Assembly (NCBI GenBank): GCA_932521025.1
Contig: OW051469.1
Coordinates: 9,126,398-9,190,397 of the forward strand
DNA from: Oscheius onirici
Taxonomy: Eukaryota > Nematoda > Chromadorea > Rhabditida > Rhabditidae
Length of the DNA stretch: 64,000 bases
Reading direction: 5' to 3'
Both the position numbers and the translations under genes were made by a program. How positions within the stretch are numbered: the first letter of the stretch is position 1; the number at the start of each line of letters is the position of its first letter. Under the pieces are notes generated by a model. The model was not told where the DNA came from. It saw only the letters and a program-made list of their open reading frames with translations, and searched no databases. Shown here in pieces: positions 32,665 through 45,147 of this stretch.

Positions 32665-35600
32665 TTAGGCTTCCGAGTGCGAGACGCCGGCAGCTGAATC
32701 GGAAGCTATGAGCTCGGCTATTTTCTGCAAAGTTCTTTATTGAAAACAAGAACTAGAAAGTCAGACTTACAGCCTGATAATTCTCCTGATGATGTCCCTC
32801 GTAGTAGATCTTTCCACAGGTGCCGCAAATGTAAAAGAGACGGCCGGGACGAATGACGTTTTCTGGTATCTGAAAAAGCGAAAGGGTTATTCAGTCTTTC
32901 TCACAGTAGATAGGATTGAATCGTGCTAATGTGTCTGCAAAAACACAACAATCTGATTGTCTAACTAGTAGAAACAGAAAAAAACTGACATGTTTGATCT
33001 GCGTAATCACCGGCGACTGTCCCTTCTCGTAAATAACTAAATTTCGAATGATGTCGACCATTCCTTGATTACAATCCACTTGGAAATTGTTCGGATCGTC
33101 TCTGACTCGACAGCCATGGCCGTCATATTCCATTGGATCTATCGCGGCCAGACTCTGGCGATACGCTGAAATTATGTTTTTTTGTATAAATAAATAAAAA
33201 CTGACTTTTCTGGTCAAAGGGCTCATCGTGATAGATGTTGGTGCAGACGACGGCGTTCTGATAGAGCGCCTGGACGACGGGAGCCGGCACATGCACAAAT
33301 CCCAAAGTATTGCATTCCTGGAAGTAAATTTGTTTCGTTTAAACATTTTTTTGATTATTTTGGCAAAATAACAATAAAAGACTACCTTGCACCTGGTGAA
33401 AATGTCCTCTTTGCGCAGACAAATTCGCATCTTGTGGAAAACGTGTTTCAGCTGAGTTATCGGGTCCATGCCGTTCGAATTACTGACGATCATCACCCGA
33501 TTGGGAAATTGGACTCGGAGCTACAAAAAGCTCATTACTTGGGGCAAAAAAAGCAAATCTTACTCCTTCAGCATTCTTGCCGCAACTGAGAATAAGGCGC
33601 TTCGACTGCTTCGTGCACGTGGTGACCAGATCGCCCAGATTGACGGGTATGTAGACGTCAGCACCGCATCTTCTGAAAACAATTAAAGAATAAGTAATAA
33701 GCAGGATATTCCGACTTTTAGAGCGTCCTAACTTCCATTTTTCTGGGAATATTCCCAAAGTATATGCTCATACTGAACAGCGTTTGCTGCTCAAAAGATT
33801 CTGTCGATCGCTGATAAAGCATAGCCAATTCGGAGCTGTCCTTTAGCTCTCGGATATGGCAATCTGTTCATACTTTTAGATTCTCAGGGAGTGCAAAAGG
33901 TCCAAAACTTTCCGAGATTATTGTTCGAAAAACTATAGACCCACCTTAACTGTTTTCCCAAACCGAGAAGCATCAAATCGACGGCACATATAAACTCGGT
34001 CGCCTTCATTCCCGTTCCGTAAGCCTCTATCGCGCTGTCGTTTATCTTGTCGACAATTTCCGTCCAGCTCATGTCGTCAATCTTCTTCTTTGTCGCCTTC
34101 TTGGCCTTCGTCCGCTCCTTTTTTGAGAAATTTGACATTGAATTTTGCACAATTTCGTCAAATGGGAGGCCATTATCCCTAAATTTTTGATTTCTTAACC
34201 AAAAATGGCCTAAAAACTTACATGGCCTGTTTTCTAATCTCATCAAAGAGCTGCAGCAAAATATGGGCGTCTTTAGCGGCGTAGGTGACCTGGCTAGATG
34301 TTAGGGGACGATTTGCCCAGTCCGAGCACTAAAAATGGCTTTTTTAAGAAAAAATGAAGAAGATACCTGTTGAGATTTATCGAGTGCTACACCGAGAAAC
34401 TTTTCACAGAGCGTCGACAGTTTAAAGGAGAGAACCTTGACGGCACCTTCGATGGTATCATTGGGATTCGTGGCTACTGCTGGAACTACTGGCTTCGTCA
34501 CGTCGGTAAAGTCAACAAATTCCGGGTCGGCTTCGAGGAGCTGAAAAAGTAAGGGATTATTCAAATTCAATGGCTTTTTATCAGATCTCCCGATCAAACT
34601 ACGAAAGATTTTGCCCAAAGTAGAACTGGAAAAGTTTGTGATAAGAGTTGTAGACTGAAACTGTCCGGTTTCTACCGATTAGATGCGTTCAATACCGGCA
34701 GAAAACAATAACCCAGGGGCCAACGGATATCCTTCGACTGAATCCGTCGAGATTGCAAGAAGACTGCAATAAATTCCACCAGTTGGTGACCAACAATAAT
34801 GTCTCAATCCGTCACAAAAGGAAGGTCTTCACTTCCAGAACATAAGTTTGTGAAAAGAATACTGCAAAGCTCATAGTCGCTCAGCGGAAGATATTGAGAC
34901 GGTTTCACGGCATCTTGTTAGTATCGTCTGAACAGAATGAAAGGTAACTCGCGGTTACTGCATAGAGACGGCATTCAGTGCCAGCAGCACACGAAAAAAT
35001 CTACGGTAATCCGCCAGTCAGCTTTCTTTCAGTAGATATCTGGGAAACAGGGGATAGACGTAAGTGGAACAGAAAGATCGCTCCCGAGAAACAATTGAGG
35101 ACCAAAACTATAAAGAATCCAAAAAAGAAGCTCACATTTTCCATGAGAAGTTTGATACAGACGCAGTTTCTGTTCTTCAGTTCCATCTCCTTGAACTCTT
35201 TCGTGGCGGTATTGTGGAACATGGCTCTCAGATCGTTGATAAAGTCGAAGCCGAGCTTGATGCCGTCTCCCTGAAGCAGAGCCTCAAAGAATCGGCTCCA
35301 CTGCTCCTGCGTGAGCATCTTCTCCAAAACCACAAAGTCTATCAAATAGACGCAATCGGCTACAGCCAGCTGCAAAAGCGCCACTCTGAAATGGTTTTTT
35401 TAGATTTTGGAGCAAACAAAACTGGCTTACTCGTCAACTTTGGCCATATACTGAGGCTTCCATTCGGAATCGATGCCGAGGAAAGGAGCTGCAGAAATTA
35501 GAGGCAGTATTTCTTCCAGCGAGGACCAGCTGTCGATGATGCGGATCGGCGTTCCTTCACAGGTCAGACTGTCCAAGTCTTCGTTGAGCTGGCTGCTGAA

Positions 35601-37737
35601 AATGGGGCGGAATTAGCTTTAATTTTGGTTCGGATAAATCTCAGATATCAGCCTCCTTCTTATTATCTTGAGAGAAAAAAAGAGAAGCAAAACCCACTTC
35701 AAGATCTCCTGCCTAACTCTCTCGACCTCGTCCTGGTAGTTGTCCATGTAGTAGGAAATCTGCTCCGGCAAATTGAACTTGGACATTCCAAAGATGAGCA
35801 CCCAGGCGATGGCGTCTTTCCTAGATTCTTATTTAAGCCAACAAATGATCAAAAACAGTACCTTTGCTCATGATCTCCACTATTCCAGAGCGTTTTCAGA
35901 AGCTGCGACTTTCTCCTGTCGTCCGTTCCGGCCATAAAGCCCTTGATTGAGGAGACGTAGGACGTGTGATCGATGGCCGGGTACTGTCCGGACTGATTTT
36001 GGAATCTGGAAAATGAGTTTGAGACAAAGACAGGACAAAAAAAACCTTCGCTTGACCGTGTAGAAGACGCTCTTCTCGCGCGTAGCCCACCAGTAATTTG
36101 GAGCCACAAGTCTGTCGACAGATTCAAGCTCATAGGTCATGATCAAATCCTTGATATTCTTCATCAGGCTCTTGTCTGAAAACTTTGTTTATAACGTTCA
36201 GTTTCTGAATGACACAGGTTTTTACACAATAATGTGAGAAAACAGGCGTGGCCATGAAAACGTGTGCGCAAGAGATTTTAACGGGTTTAGGGTTACTGTA
36301 GCTCTAAGCCTTTGTCAACTTTTCCGTAAACCGCGTGTTTCCCGTGAAGAGCGTAAAAAATAAAAACCCACGTGTAATTTTCTCCGCACAGTTGACAATA
36401 TCGCGTTGCTTGCAGAAGCTCTTCATTTCGGCCACGATTACGGCATCCTCGTAGAAGACGAACTGGTCCAAATATTGGATCAATTCCGACTAAAATAGTT
36501 CTCAGCCAAAAAAGGGATAAAAAAAACCTGTAACAGTGGCTGATCCCTACAGTATTCACGGACTTCCGGTAGGGCGTCCTGGAAAATTCGCGGCAGGAGA
36601 AAAGGACCAAGTTTCCAGAGTGGCTTCAGTTGGAATTTTGCTGCCAAATCCATGGCCTCTTTGAATTTTTTGCGCTCGATAAAGGTCTCGACCTGGCAAC
36701 GCGCATAGTCCAGGGATTCGGTCTCGGTGAAATTGAAGACTTCGCTTACGAGCAGGACGTGATGAGCATGATTCGCTGTCAGCACTTCGAGGGCTCTTTT
36801 CTGGAAATTTGGGGGTTTCTTAGGGTGGAAATAGGAAAAAACCTTGGTCTCTTTGGTAAGGTACTGGGCCTTGATGGCAGCCAAATCCGGACTCTTTTTC
36901 ATCCATTTGTTGAAGATTTGAACGTAGCAGCCTGGAAAATGTTGTTTTACTTTAAAACAAGAGAAAACGTTATTTTAGAGGCTATAATATCAGAGGTAAA
37001 AATATGTAGAACCATCTACAAAAAAGGAAACCGCTTCCATCTAATTCACCATGATTTAAAGAATCTATCACACTGATTTTCCAAGAACTAGGAGTGAACA
37101 GTAGCTAGGACTCATTTAAAAACCACTGAAGTTAAAACAATACACACCACAGCTGTCTAACTGTGGTTTAGAATCGGCCCAGAACCGAAGCTGCTGTCTA
37201 ACTGCGGAAACTGTAGCTTCGTAATGATCACCACAAAAGATGCTACCGTCTAATTGTCGAGACTGTGGCTTGATACTTGAAGCCACAACAGACACTGCTG
37301 TCTAACTGTCGAGACTGGGGATTTATTTTCATGCTATTTTAAGCCGAACATAACAAATAACTCGAAATCTCACCGGCTAGAGAGCTCGTCTTTGCCAGGC
37401 TGACGTCATGAAGTCGCTGGTAGAGGTCCAGAAAGGCCAAGAGAGGGTCGCCTTCGAACGACTGGAAAATCTCGTAGCAGGCCGTCTTCAGCTGCAGCTT
37501 CTTCTCCGCAGCGTCTTTTACATCGATGAAAATGTCCTAAGTTATTGAAAATGAAAGAAAAGAAGGAAAAATTACCTTGAGGAGCTTTCGTTGTGTTGCC
37601 TGCGGCTCCGGGTGCTGTTGGGCGTACATTTTCTTCTTTGCCGCCTTTTTCTCCTTTCCGGTCAGATTCTTCAGCTCGTCCGGCGTTTCGGAAGCTTCCG
37701 GCTCCGTGATGGGTACTATTTCTTCCGTGGCAGCCAT
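32665..37737 (-). CDS. EXD3/MUT-7-type 3'-5' exonuclease with Mut7-C domain
   Basis: DEDD-type RNA exonuclease related to C. elegans MUT-7, a small-RNA and transposon-silencing factor; animal EXD3 is the same family. Exon 1 (37737-37576) starts MAATEEIVPITEPEASE directly after CTTCAG; exon 2 starts at 37536. A helical N-terminal region follows (DPLLAFLDLYQRLHD, FIERKKFKEAMDLAAKF). The exonuclease domain has all catalytic acids: LGIDSEW (motif I), NDLRAMF within GFDFINDLR (II) and YAAKDAHILLQLFD (III). The C-terminal Mut7-C domain begins CGADVYIPVNLGDL and has two Cys pairs, CKEC and CGTCGKIYY. It ends VSHSEA. A minisatellite (about 37146-37320) lies in the intron before the third exon. The predicted enzyme looks intact. 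Confidence 0.88.
37146..37320 (+). repeat. minisatellite in an EXD3-type intron
   Basis: About three units of roughly 55-60 nt, each with GCTGTCTAACTGTCGAGACT or a variant, followed by a less conserved stretch. Confidence 0.6.
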
Positions 37738-38734
37738 CTGAAGACGTATATTTATGCAAATATTGGAATTGCTGTGGAAAAAGCTCAAAAACATCATTTT
37801 AATCAGAAAATATGCTAGCTTCGGCAACCAAACCAAGCTTACGAGGAAAATTACGACATTTTTGAGGACGTGGTGGGTAATTTCTACACTTAGAGCCGGT
37901 CAAACTGGTCAGAAGGCTTTGAGAAAGAAACATGTTCCATAACACTCTTTTCACAGACAAAAGGGAATAAAAACTAAAAAAGAATCTCCGGATTTGAACC
38001 TCTGAAGGTCAGGTACCAATCGAGCGCGTTTCCACTGCGCCAAGACCAAATTTTAGCTCACTACAAAATGTGAGACGCACACGACTTGGGTCTGAAAGAC
38101 TAAGTAGAGAAATGGGCTACGGTATGAGAAAGAGACATGTGTAACCTTGGAAAGAGACTTTTGATCGATAAAAAATGACTAATAACGAGCAAATTGATAA
38201 GGAAACTTCAGGTAAAGCAGGCCATAAGAATTTTAGGTTTTGTAGTTGGAATTTACAGCTACAGTAAAACGTCACTTCGCTTCGAGGGCCTTACTGTAAT
38301 GACGGGTTCTCTTCATGTCGAGAACCACAATTATGACCAAACGTAGAGCTCAAAGCATAACAGCTCAGCCGTTCTGCCACAAAAGAATAACTTGAAAGAC
38401 TGTTTTTCCCAAGATGACCAGGTCTCAAAATCTTTTGCAAGTACATAAAAAAAGCATATAATTGAGGCGTTTGTCGGACAAAAATAGTTTCCAAAACAAT
38501 CGCAACTAATACTCGTTACAGATTTCACAACTTTTCACAAGGTTATTTCCATCAGGAAGGAAGAGACTGGGATGTTTCAGTAGTCGATAGTTCAAGGAAT
38601 CCTAACCTGAAATTCACTCAATTTTATAACAAGGAGCTCCCGAAGATGTCTTTATTTACACATATTCGCGCATATACACAGGTATGGACAAGATAAAAGA
38701 TCAAACGTGTTTAAAATAATAAAACCGGGTCGTC
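37738..38734. other. intergenic region with a tRNA-like fragment
   Basis: Between the EXD3-type gene and the Disabled-type gene. Apart from a tRNA-like sequence at about 37981-38047 I see nothing I can name. Confidence 0.5.
37981..38047 (-). pseudogene. tRNA-like sequence, probable tRNA pseudogene
   Basis: Minus strand shows an A-box-like TTGGCGCAGTGGAAACGCGC and a T-loop-like GGTTCAAATCC. Acceptor and T-stems pair poorly, so an active tRNA is unlikely. Confidence 0.35.
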
Positions 38735-41729
38735 TTAGCGGAAAAAGTCGTCACCGAACGGGTCGGCAGGGGCAGTGACGGCGGCAGGAGGCTGACGAGA
38801 ACTCATGGCGTTGAGAGAAGCCTTCGGTGGATTGATGATGTGTTCAAAGGGATTCTTCTTCGTCTCGGCCGGACCGACGAGATCGTCCATGTCGACGAGC
38901 TTACAGAAAGCGTCCTCCAGCGACGTGACCCGTTTCGTGTTGTTTTCCCAGTTGAGAGCTTTCTGCTGATTACTGAAAATTGATGTTTTATAAAGAGTTA
39001 AGAGGAGGTCGCGATTGCTGCGAACGCAAGTTTAAGTTTTCGTCATTTTAACGCTACATTTGACGTCGAAATAACCGTAACTGGTGCAGGATTTGGCATA
39101 AGATCGATTGAACACACTCAGATACGTTGAAAATACAATATAGCATTTAAAGAACAAAAAGGGCTTACCTATCGAAAGCGGCAAAAGAATTGGCATGATG
39201 CATTATCTGCTGGGGGGCCTGATTCTCGTTGACGCCCCAGTCGATGGCCGTCTTCATCGGGACGGGCGGAGCAGGTCGACTGACCGCAAATGGATCCGTC
39301 GTCGGAGCTCCAAAATCGGCAAACGGATTCGTCTCGGAAAAGGTGTTCAACGTCGGCTGACTATGTGTGACGGGCATCATTGACTGCTGCTGGCTGAAGA
39401 CGGGAGCCTGCTGTGGCCAGGCGGGAGCCGTCTGCGGAGGAGGGAAGCTGACTTGCGGCGACGGCATAGCCGTCCAGGCTCCGAATCCGGCACTCGTCGT
39501 GCTGTTCAGCGAGGCGTTGTTGACGGTACTGTTTGTGCACGTGTTCTGGAAAAATTATAAATTTAGGGGAAATCTAGGAGTTTTGACAATCTTTGTGAGG
39601 TCTTTCACCATGATGCAGTGCCAGAGCACGTGATTGCTGCCTAAACCGCCTTGGCTCGCATCCGTGCCAGTTTTTGACCTTCAAACGATAGCTAGAAGAA
39701 TACGCAACATATGAAAGCCAACTTTGGAGGAATACTCAGCCAATATGGATTCGACTTTTGGCTGACTATCTAACAAGACCTTACCGTGCTGGCAAAGCTG
39801 TCGGCGAAAGGATCGGCAAACGGTGTGGCTCCGAAGATGTCTGTGTTGGTCGGAATCTGCTGTAGCTGGTGGCAGCCCTGTTCGATGATCGAGAGTTCCG
39901 TCTCCAGGTCCAGGAGGTCGGCTACAGCCACTCCCATTTCCGTCTTTTCCTGCAAAAAGGTACTTCAAGCTGTTCTAACAAAGTCGGAAGAAAAACGAAT
40001 TGAAAAACTTACGGCAGTGCTATCCGAGTTCTGCTGCTGTTTCACTTGCTCAATCTGCTTCTTCTTCATCTCGAAGACGACCTGGAACATGTCGCGGATG
40101 GCCAGCACAGCCTGGTCGGCAGTCTGGGCTGTCTTGATCCCGTAGAATCTGTACTTATCTGAAAAATGGTGGTTTAGTTAGAATATAAATGAGCGGACAG
40201 GCTTGTTTGTGAACGTCATGCATATAAATCGGGATCGTTTTGTAAACAGGGAAAGTACCGGGACACGCGCACGCTTGTAACGAGAAACTGGGCCCGTTGG
40301 CGTACTGTTTACAAACACCGTCAGGTCTGGAAGCCTGGCTGGACAATTGGTACATCAATAGTGAGGCTGGGTGGAAAATCGAGGAATAAGAAAAGAACAA
40401 GCAAAGGGAAACGGTGGCTACATGGCATCGGAAGAGATTATCATATTGTGGCTCAGAATCTATCAAGGTTCGCTGATGTAGGGCTTGAAAGAAAAATTTC
40501 AAAGATTTAGGCTGTTAATTTGAAAAGGAAAGAGAGATAAAGAAACAAAATGAGAAACAGCAGAGACTTGATGTTGTAAGCATAGCAGCAGGCTCTAGAA
40601 GGATGCTCACCAGAAGTATCGAACGAGACATTAGGAGTCATATAAATTGTGTTGTAGATCTAGTAACGTGTTCAAGTAGGTTATATTCTTCGTGGGGAGC
40701 AGAAAGAGGTCATTATGCATTACAAACTGGATCGGGACAAAATATGAAGGGAAGGGACCTGCTGTGGAAGAATTCCTGAACATTTCGCCAAAAAACATGC
40801 CCGGCCTGCATCCCGAAAGCTCTATGGCTAATTCAAGAGAAAGCTTTGCTTACTTTGAGCATCGCCGAAGACGAGGCCGAAGGCACGAGCGTCGGTGGCG
40901 TCCCTAGCCACAAAGCTGATACGGGAGACGGGGAAGTTGTGCAAGACGGCGCTGCTCTTCTCGTCGAGAATCTTGATTCCTTCGATGTTGATCTGGAGCT
41001 GAATGCGCGTCTTGTGGGCTCCGGCAGCTTTGACGGCAGCCTTGGCGCTACGCATAGCTTCGGCGCACATCTCATCGCCACGAGCAGCTGGCACGTCTTT
41101 TTCGCCGATGAGTTTTCCCTGAAAATTTGCATTTTCAATGAAAAACTTGACTCAAACCTTGTAGAAGACGCCCTGACCCTGGAAACGGAAGGGATCGGAT
41201 CCTGTGGCCGGCTTCTTGTTTCTCTTCAACACGGCCAGTCGGCTCTTTGGGCTGGGAGGATTCTTCGGCTTCTCGCCGTCTCCGAGCTCGTTCTCCAACT
41301 TTTGCACCATCCTGCAAAGAAAAAGTATGCGTTTTGTTGCATAAAATCAGGTTTTTATGGTCAAGAATGCGAAACAATCGTCATAGATAGGAGAAGAAAC
41401 AAATGTCGCTGATAGCAGGAGGGAGAGACGGGGGAGAGAGCGAAAAGCGGTCGAAAAACAAGGATGTGGCGCGCTCAAGCGCAGTCGGCCTCGTTTTATA
41501 GAAAATACCTGAGCTAATTTAGCGAAAATCGCCTATAATGAACAGCTGATCACGTCGCTTGTCAATAGAAACGCTGTGTCACCGAAAATCGATACGCAAA
41601 CCTGTGATTTTCACCTGACTGCTTTTAGAGGCCAATTATTAGCCATATTTACCGGTTTTCTGTAAGAAAATAAAGAAAAATGGCTTACGCGTGTAGAAAT
41701 CGAGGATCGGCACTGCTGACACGCGGCAT
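38735..41729 (-). CDS. dab-1: Disabled (Dab)-type PTB adaptor
   Basis: Endocytic and signalling adaptor of lipoprotein-type receptors. Exon 1 encodes [14 protein letters not shown]. The second exon (start about 41312) begins [15 protein letters not shown] and leads into the PTB domain: [13 protein letters not shown], then [32 protein letters not shown] and [19 protein letters not shown], close to the Dab PTB consensus. The PTB ends [19 protein letters not shown]. The rest is disordered and rich in clathrin/AP-2 and EH-domain ligand motifs (DPFADSF, NPFADF, DPFAV, NPFEH, and DPFGDDFFR at the end). A long intron (about 40158-40857) splits the PTB. Symbol follows the C. elegans orthologue and is inferred. 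Confidence 0.87.
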
Positions 41730-42519
41730 TTTGGCTTGGAGACGGAAGAGAGAAGAGCTAAGCTGACAAAAGCCGAACTCATAATGATTTTCCCGCCAAA
41801 AATGTTGCAAATTTTGGCGCGTCGTTCAAATGGGTAAAATTAGAAATTTTGCGGATTTCCTCAATTTCTAGCTGTTTTTTTTTGCCATTCTCTTCTTTTT
41901 TTTCAAAATTTTTAGCTAAGTTTTATGTCTGGCTTGTTACTCTACATTTCCGGAAAGGCTATGTCTTCGATGAGAAAACAAGTGTTGTATTGAACTAGTA
42001 ACAACGTCAGCTAAAACTGTCTAGGAATATGGCACAACAAGTCTATGGAGCGATTAACGGAAAATATGAAGAGGAAACCCAAGAAAAAGCTGTTTTTTTC
42101 CTAGATGAAGCCCATAATAGCTCGATGATGTTGTCACAGCCCTTACTCATTGTTTATTCCAAGCCGATGGCCGAAATTTGTGAAAATATAAACAAGAAAC
42201 ATTAGTCAGACCCAAAGAAAACCCTACGCGCTGACAATTAGCCTGTATGGTCTGTTACAACAGTCCCGCGGTCAGGACCCCGAAAAAAACCATGTGATGA
42301 TCAGCTGAAAAGGCGTGAAAATAGCTTTTTGAGTGTAAAAGAACTGTACGAAATGTGAAGGGAAAAAGACAGTTAGGATGCCCCTCTTCTCAGCGCGCCG
42401 GTTCCGTTACGAAGGGGGGATAGCAGCTGTTTGTCCGAGACCGGAAGGGGCCTGTTTCGGCTAGAAAGTGGAAGAGAGGAGCACCTCGGATTACTTGCTT
42501 TTTCTGCTGTCGGGCCTCT

Positions 42520-42920
42520 TTTGGGACTGGGAGAGACAAAGACGGGAACAGTGGCAGAGACTGGGACAGAGACAGTGACTAGAACAGAGACTGAGACAGA
42601 AACAGAGACAGAAACAGAGGCTGGTACAGGAATAGATGATGACAGAGAGAGTTCCAATTCCAGAGACCGTCAGGAACAGAGACAGAGGGAGAGTCTGTGT
42701 CATTGACAGCGACTGGAACGTGGACAGACAAATTTTCGAGAGTTACATGGAAAGTGACAGAAACAGAGTCTGGGACAGTGAAAGAGACTGGGACAACTGA
42801 TTGGAGAGAGACAGTAACAGGAACAGGAAAAGGGCCAGTGTCAGGAATAGATCCACGGGAGAGAGGCAATGACAGGAACAGTGAGAGTGACAGTACTAGG
42901 AACAAAAAGAGAGATACCTG
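42520..42920 (+). repeat. GAGACA-type degenerate satellite block
   Basis: Dense hexamer-like array (ACAGAGACTGAGACAGAAAC and variants) with interspersed divergent units; related blocks recur in introns and intergenic DNA through the right half of the window. Confidence 0.8.
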
Positions 42921-43462
42921 AGACACAGGGTCAGGATCAGTAAAGGAAACTGTATTATCTTGTTCCGTTCCCCCAAATATTGACCTATAGGTGCGGGTGT
43001 TCGCGTCAAAACAGAGACGGGGTAGTAGACTCTGGAAAGACGAACACAGTCAAATGACACAACTGGTAAGTCCAGTCCAAGGCTCAAGGCCAGAGCACGT
43101 GACCTGAACGAGGGGTGGTCACGGCAAGTGTAGTCCAGGAGCCGGTTTCGATGGCGGAAAGAGACAGAGAGACTTTCTGCCGTCTCGCAATTAGGAAAGT
43201 CAGTGGATTAGTAGGAGACTAATATTAGGAGAATTAGGACAGGTGGAGGGGTCGCGCTGACTCAGTCACCAGTTCTAGAAAGTTCAGCTCTTACAGTCAG
43301 TATCACGAGAAAATGAGTAAGAGTAATTATTTTTGGAGCTTGAATAAATAAATTTGGTGAAAATAAAGTCAGGTTTAATAGAAGCTATATTTTTTTGGTA
43401 GAGAATAGACCCAGCATGCCGAGCCCCAAAACAGACCCAGAAATTGATTTTTCCGCTTTGGA

Positions 43463-43513
43463 ATGTTCTGGAAAGTTGTAGGGCTTGTAAAAATCTACAA
43501 CTTTTCAGAACAT
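43463..43513. repeat. 19-bp inverted repeat with 13-nt loop
   Basis: ATGTTCTGGAAAGTTGTAG and its near complement (CTACAACTTTTCAGAACAT) form a hairpin with one mismatch. Confidence 0.7.
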
Positions 43514-43659
43514 CTGGAATCTGAAAAGCCTTTGTTTCTACCAGAAAAAGATCCTGGAAAGGAGCGCAGCTGGGTACTCATCCGTCTGGTCGAATGAAGA
43601 GCATATCCCTAATTTCGGGATACCTCAATTAGCATGGAAGGATCGATAGAGGTCTGTCT

Positions 43660-44175
43660 CTGAACAGAGAGAGAGAGAGAGAGGACGCAGGTGTGCGCGA
43701 AAAGGGCCTCTCTCTCCCAATTGTGGTGGCTAGCGCGGGTGGCCAGCTGTGACTATTACATTGACTCATTGGCGGTCAGAATGACGGAAGTTGTCCGGCG
43801 GGGCATGTGTATACGGGCTTCAGGTATAAACAGAGAGAGAGAATGTGGGACTGAGGATCAAGAGAATCAGAGTCAGGAGATCGGAGAGACAGAGAGACTG
43901 AGAGTCAGAGAGATAGGAAAACAGAGAGACAGTAACTGAGAGTCAAAGAGTCAGAGAGACAAAGATCCAGGTAATCAGAGAGACAGAGTCAGGGAATCAG
44001 AAAGGCTGAAAGAGGGATTGAGAGTCAGAGACAGTGAGAGACTGAGGGACAGAGGGACAGAATGCTATAGAGCCTGACAAAGAGAAAGAATGAGAGACAG
44101 AGGAACTGAGAGTCAGGGAAGCAGAGAGACAGTAACAGAGAGTCTGAGAGTCAGCGAATCAGAATAACTGAGGGA
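43660..44175 (+). repeat. GAGAGTCAGAGA-type degenerate satellite block
   Basis: Repeats of GAGAGTCAGAGAGACAGAG and variants, starting with a (GA) run near 43667. Confidence 0.75.
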
Positions 44176-45116
44176 TTAGCACTGCGAAGAGAGACATTAA
44201 GCTTTTGCGAGAAACTGTGAAAGAGGGATAAAATGACGTGAAAATGGCTTTGAAAAGTCATCGAACCGGTCTCTTTCTGCCTGTCTCGAAATAGCCTTGA
44301 CAATTAATTAGCACTGCGGAGAGAGACATTAAGCTTTTTTGCCCTATTCTTCTTCTTTTGAAAAGACTTTTTTTTAATAAAGAAAGGGTGAAAATACTGA
44401 GAATGTCATAGAAAAAAGGTCCAAAAACAAAAATGAGGAAACAAGGACGTTCACATACAAATGGGAGAGCAGGGAGGCAATGCCACATTGACATGCCGGG
44501 GAGCGAGAAGAGCCTAAAGGGGTCTGACGTCATTGAACTGCTAAAGACGCAGCAGCAGCCACACACAAGAGAACGAACGAAAACGACCACCGGCAAGTCT
44601 GGTTCCGCAAGTCCAAGGGAAGGAAAAAAAAGGAAGCGGGCTGTGTGTATAGCCACCGAAGGAGGCAAAAAGGTTGACCTTTCCTTTAATCTGACTCTCT
44701 GTCTCTTTCCAGTTGGTCAATAGCAAAATTCTACTGAACGAGAGACGGTCTGAAACTCGCTGAGTACATACTGAGAGAGACTGTTTGAGTTCAGAGTCAG
44801 GTCAGTGGGGGCGGAAGACTGATTACCTAGACTCCTTCAATATCTTACAGTAAGTGAACTGAAGGGATGTGAGACTGAGTCAGAGAGATTGGGAAACTAG
44901 ACTGGTGGGTAAACGATCGCCCTGAAGACTACCTCTGCTTATACTATGCCCCTGTGATAAACATGAACTCGGTGAAGTGTCTGGATAGTGTTACATCAGA
45001 CAGTCACAAGGGGGCAAAGTCACGGGGGTTGACATCTGGATCTACGGTGTAATCAGAAGACATATTACAGTCGGAAGAAGAAGGACAGGCTTCACACCAG
45101 AACAGTAGTTTTGGGA

Positions 45117-45147
<31 letters not shown>

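Noticed and set aside
32665-37737. Initial idea that the helical N-terminal region was an eIF3 subunit
   Set aside because: Exons run in frame into the DEDD exonuclease and Mut7-C domains, identifying one EXD3/MUT-7-type gene.
42373-42926. Overlapping long frames with VSVSVSVS or LCFCLCFC patterns
   Set aside because: Translations of the GAGACA satellite in several frames.
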